DNA from: Bacteroidaceae bacterium
Lineage (GTDB): Bacteria > Bacteroidota > Bacteroidia > Bacteroidales > Bacteroidaceae
Direction: 5' to 3'
Assembly (NCBI GenBank): GCA_017524545.1
Contig: JAFXVN010000072.1
Coordinates: forward strand, 1 to 64,000
Length of the DNA stretch: 64,000 nucleotides
The notes under the pieces are model-generated. The model was not told where the DNA came from, did not search any database, and saw only the letters and a list, made by a program, of their open reading frames with translations. Below, in pieces: positions 1 to 6,902 of this stretch (position 1 is the first letter of the stretch; each line of letters opens with the position of its first letter). The position numbers and the translations under genes are program-made.

Positions 1-537
1 CTCACAGCCAACTACAATACAACATACTGCTTGGAGAACTGTATGCTCCAACCCGCACAGAAGAACGGCTACTCCACAGGTGTCGTGTTCAGAGCAACGG
101 TAGTACCCTATAACAATGTTTATAAGCTCAACGCCGCCAACAATCTGGAGGTTGTCACCGACCCGGCACAATATCCCGATGTGCTGCACTACTACGACTA
201 CAAGTTCTTCGCTTCCCCCGAAGCCCTGCAGGCATACATCCGCAGCACAGGTGCCTCCAGCGAGTTCGAATTCCTCAAATTCGAGAAGACCGATGCCGGC
301 TACCGCTGCTACTATAAGTACTGGATTCGCCACGTGGACAACAGCAGGCCTACGGAAATGGGCGTGATGGAATTCGCCGTCGTGCGCAACAACCTCTATC
401 GCCTGTATGTGACCAATATATCCGGCCTTGGAGATGGTGGCGATGGAACAATCAACGTGGATCCCGATATCCCCGACGAGGGAGAAACCGGCCTTCAGGT
501 TGATTTGAAAGTTATACCTTGGATTGTTAGAGATTAA
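1..537 (+). CDS. Mfa1-like fimbrillin, C-terminal part (5' truncated by window)
   Basis: The reading frame is open from base 1 to the stop at 535-537, so the gene starts outside the window. The visible 178 residues end in a stretch with DPDIPDEGE followed by a last strand VDLKVIPWIVRD. This resembles the C-terminal domain of Mfa1/P13-type major fimbrial subunits of Bacteroidales, where a terminal beta strand (xLxVxIxVLPW) completes or donates to the fimbrial fold. Such subunits are exported as lipoproteins and polymerise on the cell surface after protease trimming; the N-terminal part that would prove this is not visible. The family call rests on the tail motif and general beta-rich composition. 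An anchor or tip subunit is also possible. Confidence 0.6.
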   Translation, partial: LTANYNTTYCLENCMLQPAQKNGYSTGVVFRATVVPYNNVYKLNAANNLEVVTDPAQYPDVLHYYDYKFFASPEALQAYIRSTGASSEFEFLKFEKTDAGYRCYYKYWIRHVDNSRPTEMGVMEFAVVRNNLYRLYVTNISGLGDGGDGTINVDPDIPDEGETGLQVDLKVIPWIVRD

Positions 538-574
538 ATTGACATTGTGCCTTATAGACAACAAATAAACGTTA

Positions 575-582
575 TACCTTTG
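575..582 (+). promoter_or_regulatory. Bacteroidetes -7 promoter element for the YhcG-like gene
   Basis: TAccTTTG matches the Bacteroidetes -7 consensus TAnnTTTG. No well-spaced -33 TTG is obvious. The expected transcription start lies a few bases before 601, which favours the ATG at 601 over the upstream GTG at 547. Confidence 0.5.
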
Positions 583-600
583 CAAAAGAAATATGATGAT

Positions 601-1686
601 ATGGTAAACGAGATAGAGAAAACACCCGCAGCATCGACACAATCCCTGATACAGGATTTGCGTCAAATTGTAGAGCAGGCACGTTGTCGCGTCGCCTCAA
701 CAGCCAATGCAGAACTCACCATGATGTATTGGCATATAGGCGAACGCATCAATCGTGAAGTTCTTGGCAATCAACGCGCCGAGTACGGCAAGCAAATTGT
801 CGCATCAGTGGCGCGACAATTGCAAGAAGACTTTGGAACGAAGGGATTTGAGGAAAGAACTATCCGGAGGATGATGCAATTTGCTCAAAAGTTTCCCGAC
901 TTTCAAATTGTGTCACCACTGGTGTCAAAATTGTCCTGGTCTCATTTTCTGATGGTTATGCCCTTAAAAGACGAACTCCAACGAGAGTTCTATCTTACTA
1001 TGGCAGCATCGGAGAATTGGAGTAAACGAATGCTTCAAAAGGAGATTGACGGGATGCTTTTTGAGCGGACTGCAATTGCCAACAAGCCCGACGAACTCAT
1101 CAAGAAAGAACTTTCAACCCTGCGGGATGACAATGTGCTCTCGCCCGACTTGGTTTTCAAGAGTCCTTACTTCTTGGAGTTCACAGGTCTCACGGGAATG
1201 TACAGCGAGAGAACATTGGAGGACAGTCTGCTTGCACATTTAGAGCAGTTTATCGTCGAGTTGGGCAATGGCTTCACATTTGTTGCGCGGCAGAAGCGGA
1301 TGATTATCGATGGCGAAGACTTCTATCTTGATTTGCTTTTCTATCATCGCCGGCTGCATCGTCTGATTGCCATTGACCTAAAGCTTGGTCGCTTCAAAGC
1401 TCAATACAAAGGTCAGATGGAGCTTTATCTTCGCTGGTTAGAGCAAAACGAGATGGAGCCTGGCGAAGAGTCGCCCTTGGGCTTATTGCTTTGCACAGAG
1501 GGAGGAGAAGAACAGATAGAATTGCTGCAACTCGACAAGGCTGGCATCAAAGTCGCCCAGTACATGACAGAGCTACCGCCTCGTGAAGTGCTGATACGAC
1601 AAATACAGAAATCCTTAGAGGCAGCCAAAGCCCATTTTGATAACGCAGAAGACGGCAACGCCCCAACTCTGCCATTGGAAGAGTGA
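601..1686 (+). CDS. YhcG/DUF1016 family PDDEXK nuclease-like protein
   Basis: The 361-residue product has the two-part layout of the YhcG (DUF1016) family: an N-terminal helical domain (MMYWHIGERI, FEERTIRRMMQFAQKFP, WSHFLMVM) and a C-terminal PDDEXK-type nuclease-like domain with FYLDLLFYHRRL followed by IAIDLKLGRFKAQYKGQME. The conserved Asp and the D-LK pair are the expected metal-site residues. Members occur near restriction and toxin loci and in mobile regions, and their physiological role is not settled. A longer frame begins with GTG at 547, but the promoter-like element at 575-582 lies inside it, so I place the start at the ATG at 601. It probably forms a single-gene unit. Confidence 0.8.
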   Translation: MVNEIEKTPAASTQSLIQDLRQIVEQARCRVASTANAELTMMYWHIGERINREVLGNQRAEYGKQIVASVARQLQEDFGTKGFEERTIRRMMQFAQKFPDFQIVSPLVSKLSWSHFLMVMPLKDELQREFYLTMAASENWSKRMLQKEIDGMLFERTAIANKPDELIKKELSTLRDDNVLSPDLVFKSPYFLEFTGLTGMYSERTLEDSLLAHLEQFIVELGNGFTFVARQKRMIIDGEDFYLDLLFYHRRLHRLIAIDLKLGRFKAQYKGQMELYLRWLEQNEMEPGEESPLGLLLCTEGGEEQIELLQLDKAGIKVAQYMTELPPREVLIRQIQKSLEAAKAHFDNAEDGNAPTLPLEE

Positions 1687-1739
1687 TACAAGAGTACGAA
1701 ACAGCTGAATTTCTATGAATCGTATATGAAACATCTATA

Positions 1740-2915
1740 ATGAAAAGGTTAATCATTTTTCTGGGCCTGGTGATGTCTGTCATTGCCTGCCTTGCTCAAA
1801 CGAAAAGGAACTACGACGTTGCGGCCTACCTCTATCCCGCCTATGCTGCCGACGATCCTCGTCTGCGGCCCTTCTGGCCAACGGGCATGGGCGAATGGGA
1901 GACGGTGATGACCATGCAGCAACGCAATCCCGGACACTACTGGAACCGTCGTCCGCTGTGGGGATACGTCAACGAGGCCGACCCTGCTGTCATGGAAATG
2001 GAGATTGAGCAGGCCACCAGCCACGGCGTGAACGTCTTCATCTTCGATTGGTATTGGTTCGACGAGCGTCCCTTCATGGAGACAACGCTCACCAACGGCT
2101 TCCTGAAAGCCAGCAATTCCGACAAGATGCGGTTCTACCTCATGTGGGCAAACCATAACGTAGAGAACTACTGGGACACGCGCATCGCCCATCTCGGCGA
2201 GAGCAACATCATCTGGCGGGGCGGCGTGAGTCGCGAAGCCTTCGAGAAGATGTGCCGGCGCAACATTGAGCTTTTCTTCCGGCAGCCTAACTACTACAAG
2301 ATAGACGGCAAGCCCGTGTTCATGATATATGAACTCTCGACCTTCATCGAGGGCATCGGAGGCGTTGAGCAGGCACGCGATGCCCTGAAATGGTTTCGGG
2401 GAGAAGTGAAGAAGGCTGGCTTCCCAGACCTCGAGCTGCAGTTCACGATGTGGGCACCGCAGTTCAACTACAGCGGATTCGATGCGGCAAAGACCGACAA
2501 ACCGCGCGACGAGTTCGTCAGGAAGCTTGGCTTCAACAGCATGTCGCACTACCAATTCTGCCACTTCATCAACGTAGATGACGACTATGCCAACATCATC
2601 GAGCAGGCTTACCGGGAATGGGATAAGCTCGAACAGGAGTTCACCATCCCCTATTACCCGCACGTCAGCATCGGATGGGACAACAGTCCGCGCACGGGCA
2701 GGAGTGCCGTCACTCGCAACAATACGCCCGAACGCTTCGAGCAGGCCTTGCGGAAGGCAAAAGCCTACCTCGATGCCAGACCCCATCTCCAGCCGCTCAT
2801 CACCATCAATTCCTGGAACGAATGGACAGAGACCAGCTATCTCCAGCCCGATAATGTGTATGGTTATGGTTACCTCGATGCTGTGAAGAACGTCTTCGTG
2901 GAGGATGGAAAATAA
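1740..2915 (+). CDS. Secreted GH99-like / WbsX-type glycoside hydrolase domain protein
   Basis: The 391-residue protein begins with a signal peptide, MKRLIIFLGLVMSVIAC; the VIAC stretch could be a lipobox, or cleavage could follow AQ. The mature part shows the pattern of the glycosyltransferase WbsX / GH99-like family: NYDVAAYLYPAY, a WGYVNEADPAVMEMEIEQA helix, GVNVFIFDWYWFD, FYLMWANHN, and near the end TINSWNEWTETSYLQP. GH99 enzymes act as endo-alpha-mannosidases, but this subgroup is poorly characterised, so the substrate is unknown. The gene lies just upstream of an FAD oxidoreductase and a GH78 rhamnosidase on the same strand, suggesting a carbohydrate-use cluster. Confidence 0.75.
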   Translation: MKRLIIFLGLVMSVIACLAQTKRNYDVAAYLYPAYAADDPRLRPFWPTGMGEWETVMTMQQRNPGHYWNRRPLWGYVNEADPAVMEMEIEQATSHGVNVFIFDWYWFDERPFMETTLTNGFLKASNSDKMRFYLMWANHNVENYWDTRIAHLGESNIIWRGGVSREAFEKMCRRNIELFFRQPNYYKIDGKPVFMIYELSTFIEGIGGVEQARDALKWFRGEVKKAGFPDLELQFTMWAPQFNYSGFDAAKTDKPRDEFVRKLGFNSMSHYQFCHFINVDDDYANIIEQAYREWDKLEQEFTIPYYPHVSIGWDNSPRTGRSAVTRNNTPERFEQALRKAKAYLDARPHLQPLITINSWNEWTETSYLQPDNVYGYGYLDAVKNVFVEDGK

Positions 2916-3078
2916 TTAAGGTTTGGACGAACTTACCGCCGTCACCCTCCCTTTTCCAGTACCAGCAGTATGATTCGTGGTAGAGAAAAGAAGGATACTG
3001 TTCAATGCCGTTCGCCTCGTTGACCATAAGAGCGTACCTTGTTTAAGAGCAGGCAACGTTGATTTTCCTCTCATTTGC

Positions 3079-3109
3079 TTGCATAGTTCATTATTTAATG
3101 CTACCTTTG
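3079..3109 (+). promoter_or_regulatory. Promoter of the FAD oxidoreductase gene
   Basis: TTG at 3079-3081, a 20-base spacer and TAccTTTG at 3102-3109 fit the Bacteroidetes -33/-7 consensus well. It sits about 54 bases before the ATG at 3163. The rest of the 2916-3162 gap shows nothing recognisable. Confidence 0.7.
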
Positions 3110-3162
3110 CAACGAAAGTACACGGTTTTCGATGTGATTAAGCAAATAAATACTACTAAATA

Positions 3163-6100
3163 ATGATGAAACGACAGGGATTCTTCTGCACATTTCTGCT
3201 TGTGGCGATGTGCTTAACGGTTATTCAAGACGTCCGGGCCGAGGAGGCTCAGGGCACAGTGAAGGATGTTGATATCTGCATCTACGGCAGTACGCCGGCG
3301 GGCATCATGGCGGCTTATACGGCCAAGCTGAAAGGGAAGTCGGTGCTGCTCGTGTCGCCTACGAAGCGCATCGGCGGACTGACGGCTGGCGGACTGGGCT
3401 GGACTGACATCGGCGACAGCACAAGTCATCGCCGCATCATCAAAGGCTTTGCCCGCGAGTTCTATCGCCGCATCGGACAGCACTATGGCATGGCCTCGCC
3501 GACGTTCTACTTTGAGCCTAAGGTGGCGCTTGCCACGTTCCGAGGCTTCCTTGATGAGGTCGGCTTGAAGGACACGACAGACATCTGGTATCAGTGGCGC
3601 ATCGTGAGTGCGGAGAAGGAGAACAATACAATAAAAAGTATAACGCTGGAGAAAGCCCCCTCCCCCAGCCCCTCCCCCGAGGAGGAGGGGAGCCTTCGCA
3701 AAGTCTTCGCTAAAATCTTCATGGATTGCAGCTACGAGGGCGACCTCATGGCACGTGCCGGCATTACATATACCGTCGGACGTGAAGCTGCGTCGAAGTA
3801 CGGCGAACCGGAGAATGGGGTGCAATGCCTCAACAAGCATCAGTTCACAGACGGCGTGGACCCCTACGTCATCCCTGGCGACCCATCGAGCGGTTTGCTT
3901 TGGGGCATCATGCCAGAGCCGATGGGCAAAAAGGGTGACGGCGACAACCACATCCAAGCCTACAACTATCGCCTGACGTTGACAAAAAACAAGCCCTTCC
4001 GACCCATCACAGCCCAAGTGCCCGACAACTACGACCCTTCGAAGTACGAGCTGCTGTTCCGTTGGATGGAGAAGAAAGGATGGAGCGGCTACGGCGACTG
4101 CCTCAAGTGGACATACATGAAGGACTCCTCGGGGCCTAACTCATGGAATGCCTACAAGACGGACAATAACAACAACGGCGCGTTCTCTACCGACATGATT
4201 GGCTACAGCTGGGACTACCCCGAGGCAACCTACGAGCAGCGCGACTCCATCGCCAAGCTCCACGAGGACTACACCAAGGGCCTCCTCTATATCCTATGGA
4301 CAGACGAGCGCGTGCCGAAGAGCATCCGCGACGAGTTCAACCTCTGGGGCTATCCGCTCGACGAATACGAGGACAACGAGAACTTCACGCCGCAGCTCTA
4401 CATCCGCGAGGCACGTCGCATGATTGGCCGCATGGTGATGACCGAGGACTACTGCCTCAAGAACAAGGAAGCCAACGACCCGATTGCATGGGGAGCCTAC
4501 ACGATGGACTCGCACAACTGCGGACGCTATGTCGTGAATGGTCAGGTGAAGAACGAAGGCGACGTGCAGCGCCACCTGACGAAAGGGCCGTACAACATCT
4601 CCTACCGTGCCGTGACGCCCAAGGAGTCGGAGGCAAAGAACGTCATCGTGCCTGTCTGCCTGTCCGCCTCGCATATCGCCTACGGCAGCATCCGCATGGA
4701 GCCTGTCTATATGGTTTTAGGCGAGACGACGGCCCTTGCTGCCATCCAAGCTATCGACGAGCACAACTGCTGTGTGCAGGACGTTGACCCATCCCGTTGC
4801 ATCGAGCAGTTGGAGAATGGCCTCGACATAGAAGACCCCTACCCTACCACCTCCCCCGAGGAGGAGGGGAACTCCGTTTCGGTTGACATCACGAGCCGCG
4901 TCCTGGCGAATCCTTCGTTCGAGGAGAGCTTCACGAAAAACACGCAGCCGCCTACAGGTTGGATAGAATCGCCCGCAGGGATGACCTTGCAGCGCAGCAT
5001 GAACAAGACCGCCAAGAACAAGGACGGACAGCAAGCCTACGTCTGCAAGCCCGCCAGCGGCAAGACCATCAACACGCCCCTGAAGCTGCACCAGCGCATT
5101 CCCGCCGAAAAACTGGGCGCAGGCATCTACAAGGTCAGCTGCCGCATGTGGATAGAAAAGGACTTTTACGGCACAGCCTGCCTCTTTGCAGCCCCCTCCC
5201 CCATCCCCTCCCCCGAGGAGGAGGGGAGTTCCGCGGCAGAAAGCCTCTCCTCCTCGGGGGGAACGGGAAAGGGGGCTGTCGTTCAGTACTGGACAACCGA
5301 GCCTTACTACCGCAACGGCACGTCGGGCTACGACAACCTGACCTATACCGACTACCGCACCACCTTTGCCCGTCACGCTGGCGGCTTCAACTCCTCCACA
5401 GCGCAGAACATGCAAAGGATGGAGGTCTATGTCACCCTTCAAGACGGCGACGACCTCATGCTGGGCATCCGCACGAACAGCGCCAACCAGGGAAGCGACA
5501 AAGCTGGCGCAGGCTATTTCATGGTGGATGACTTCCATGTGGAGAAACTCGGAGAAAAGGTGAAAAGTTTAAAAGGTGAAAAGGTAAATGGTAAATGTGC
5601 TTGGGATGTCTTCTGTGACAGCGTGCTCACCAACTACGACTTCGAGAAAAACCCACAAGGCATCACCTACGACTGGAACCTGAAGACCACTATCAACGAA
5701 GCCGACAACGGTCCCATCTATGGCTGGCAGAGCAGCGCCTGGACGGACAACTACGGCGGTGTCAGCGACGGCACGAACCTCGAATGGAAGTGGGCGGGCT
5801 ATGTGGCAAGTGCAAGTAGCGTCATTCCCAACGACTTCCGGCTCTACCAGACGATACCCGCCGAGAAGCTCACGCCAGGCATCTACGAGGTGAACGCCCG
5901 TCTATGGCAACACGCCTCGAAGCTCGGCATCACGCGCCTCTATGGAAAGGCTGGCGACAAGACAAGTGTGCAGTACTACGGCGTGGAAAGCAAGTACACC
6001 CATTTGACAAATCCACAATTTGACTATTTGACAAATGAGACGGCAACCTTTGCGGGTCTCTCGGCCAACACAACCACCGGTCGCGTCAACGACATGAGCC

Positions 6101-6879
6101 TCGACATTGAGGTGGGCGAAGGCGAAGACCTCGAGATTGGTGTGAAGAGCGGCTATGGCTTGGAGGCCAACAACACAGCAGGAGCCAATCACGGCAAGTT
6201 CTATGTTGACCTCGTCCGCACCTGGAAGGTTAGCGACCTGCCTGTCACCTACGACGAGAACGCCAGCGACAACCTCATCCTCCCGCGCGCGTATAATAAT
6301 AAGGTAATGCTGAACAAGCAGTTCACCAACAACGAGTGGCAGTTCGTCTGCCTGCCCTTCTCGCTCAACGCCGCCGACGTCGAGACCATCTTCGGCAAGG
6401 GGACAAAGGTAGCCCCCTCCCCGCTCCCCCTTTGGGGGAGTGCCACAGAGCCAAGAGATTCTCCTTCTCAAGCACTCCCCCAAAGGGGGAGCGGGGAGGG
6501 GGCTGGTATTGAAGCAGGGCTTCCCTATCGCATCTGTCCGACAGACGTTTTGCCCTCACCCATCATCCTTGAGAACGTACGCATAGAGACCGACACTCCG
6601 CAGACGGTTACATCAGACGGTTACATCATCACCGGCACGTTCCAAAAGACAGGCGACACTCCTGCCTTCTCTGCCATCCAGACCGAAGACCCAGATGGCA
6701 TCAAGGAAATTAAAAATGAACAATTAACAATGAAAAATGATGAAGTCTGGTACGACATCAGCGGCAAGCAAATTGTAAATAATAAATCCTTTCGGGGTAT
6801 CAACATCGTGGGCGGAAAGAAAATCCTAATGCCCAGACAATCCCATTCTGGTGGCTGGCGCCCAACGGTCAATGATTAA
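3163..6879 (+). CDS. Secreted FAD-dependent oxidoreductase with two CBM-like domains and C-terminal tail
   Basis: The 1238-residue protein has a signal peptide (about residues 1-26) and an FAD_oxidored domain starting with a dinucleotide-binding strand (DICIYGSTPAGIMAA, residues 37-51) and KRIGGLTAGGLGWTDIG. Relatives are often mislabelled xanthan lyase; the real substrate is unknown. After the oxidoreductase part come two beta-sandwich, carbohydrate-binding-like modules (around LANPSFEES... and LTNYDFEK..., each with a RLYQTIPAEKL-type strand). The C-terminus has a YDISGKQI...RGINIVGGKK tail typical of Prevotella secreted proteins. It is unusually long because of in-frame inserts: four GC-rich palindromic stretches and several AT-rich repeats, listed separately. 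The rhamnosidase follows 13 bases downstream. Confidence 0.8.
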   Translation: MMKRQGFFCTFLLVAMCLTVIQDVRAEEAQGTVKDVDICIYGSTPAGIMAAYTAKLKGKSVLLVSPTKRIGGLTAGGLGWTDIGDSTSHRRIIKGFAREFYRRIGQHYGMASPTFYFEPKVALATFRGFLDEVGLKDTTDIWYQWRIVSAEKENNTIKSITLEKAPSPSPSPEEEGSLRKVFAKIFMDCSYEGDLMARAGITYTVGREAASKYGEPENGVQCLNKHQFTDGVDPYVIPGDPSSGLLWGIMPEPMGKKGDGDNHIQAYNYRLTLTKNKPFRPITAQVPDNYDPSKYELLFRWMEKKGWSGYGDCLKWTYMKDSSGPNSWNAYKTDNNNNGAFSTDMIGYSWDYPEATYEQRDSIAKLHEDYTKGLLYILWTDERVPKSIRDEFNLWGYPLDEYEDNENFTPQLYIREARRMIGRMVMTEDYCLKNKEANDPIAWGAYTMDSHNCGRYVVNGQVKNEGDVQRHLTKGPYNISYRAVTPKESEAKNVIVPVCLSASHIAYGSIRMEPVYMVLGETTALAAIQAIDEHNCCVQDVDPSRCIEQLENGLDIEDPYPTTSPEEEGNSVSVDITSRVLANPSFEESFTKNTQPPTGWIESPAGMTLQRSMNKTAKNKDGQQAYVCKPASGKTINTPLKLHQRIPAEKLGAGIYKVSCRMWIEKDFYGTACLFAAPSPIPSPEEEGSSAAESLSSSGGTGKGAVVQYWTTEPYYRNGTSGYDNLTYTDYRTTFARHAGGFNSSTAQNMQRMEVYVTLQDGDDLMLGIRTNSANQGSDKAGAGYFMVDDFHVEKLGEKVKSLKGEKVNGKCAWDVFCDSVLTNYDFEKNPQGITYDWNLKTTINEADNGPIYGWQSSAWTDNYGGVSDGTNLEWKWAGYVASASSVIPNDFRLYQTIPAEKLTPGIYEVNARLWQHASKLGITRLYGKAGDKTSVQYYGVESKYTHLTNPQFDYLTNETATFAGLSANTTTGRVNDMSLDIEVGEGEDLEIGVKSGYGLEANNTAGANHGKFYVDLVRTWKVSDLPVTYDENASDNLILPRAYNNKVMLNKQFTNNEWQFVCLPFSLNAADVETIFGKGTKVAPSPLPLWGSATEPRDSPSQALPQRGSGEGAGIEAGLPYRICPTDVLPSPIILENVRIETDTPQTVTSDGYIITGTFQKTGDTPAFSAIQTEDPDGIKEIKNEQLTMKNDEVWYDISGKQIVNNKSFRGINIVGGKKILMPRQSHSGGWRPTVND
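3654..3693. repeat. GC-rich palindromic insert, in frame (copy 1)
   Basis: A C-run block followed by CCCCTCCCCCGAGGAGGAGG forms a hairpin inside the FAD oxidoreductase gene. It encodes a low-complexity APSPSPSPEEEGS stretch. Related copies lie at 4850, 5190, 6411, 7829, 8944, 17383 and 13699. Confidence 0.7.
4850..4876. repeat. GC-rich palindromic insert, in frame (copy 2)
   Basis: Half-length version: CCTCCCCCGAGGAGGAGGGG, encoding TTSPEEEGN between the oxidoreductase domain and the first CBM-like domain. The core is identical to copy 1. Confidence 0.65.
5190..5277. repeat. GC-rich palindromic insert, in frame (copy 3, both arms)
   Basis: Left arm begins AGCCCCCTCCCCCATCCCCT and the right arm ends GGGAAAGGGGGCT; the arms are imperfect inverted repeats about 33 bases long. 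The element is read through in frame as a Pro/Ser/Glu/Gly-rich segment. Confidence 0.75.
5553..5597. repeat. AT-rich in-frame tandem words
   Basis: Repeats of ggtgaaaag / aaaaggt / ggtaaat encode EKVKSLKGEKVNGKC in the FAD oxidoreductase, between two domains. Confidence 0.6.
6002..6039. repeat. AT-rich in-frame words
   Basis: ATTTGACAAAT occurs twice (6002 and near 6025) with a related copy between, encoding HLTNPQFDYLTNE in the second CBM-like region. Confidence 0.5.
6411..6504. repeat. GC-rich palindromic insert, perfect 33-bp inverted repeat in frame (copy 4)
   Basis: Positions 6411-6443 and 6472-6504 are a perfect 33-base inverted repeat, starting AGCCCCCTCCCCGCTCCCCC, with a 28-base centre. 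The whole element is translated in frame inside the FAD oxidoreductase gene without a stop. It is the most complete member of this family in the window. Confidence 0.9.
6706..6789. repeat. AT-rich in-frame repeats in the C-terminal tail
   Basis: Words like aaaaatgaa, caattaaca and gtaaataataaat flank and enter the YDISGKQI tail. The second block (6772-6789) sits at the same tail position as the longer block in the orphan tail at 11569-11600. Confidence 0.6.
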
Positions 6880-6902
6880 TGGTTAGTGGTCAATGGTCAA
6901 AA
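6860..6902. repeat. AT-rich repeat spanning the gene junction
   Basis: GGTCAATGATTAATGG and GGTTAGTGGTCAATGGTC overlap the stop of the FAD oxidoreductase gene and supply the start codon of the rhamnosidase at 6893. Confidence 0.5.

Noticed and set aside
1749-2786. 345-codon minus-strand frame opposite the GH99-like gene
   Set aside because: Antisense shadow of a GC-rich gene; no family features and the plus-strand gene has clear domains.
6411-6504. Internal transcription terminator in the FAD oxidoreductase gene
   Set aside because: The hairpin is strong but no T run follows either arm, and sister copies occur in the middle of other genes.
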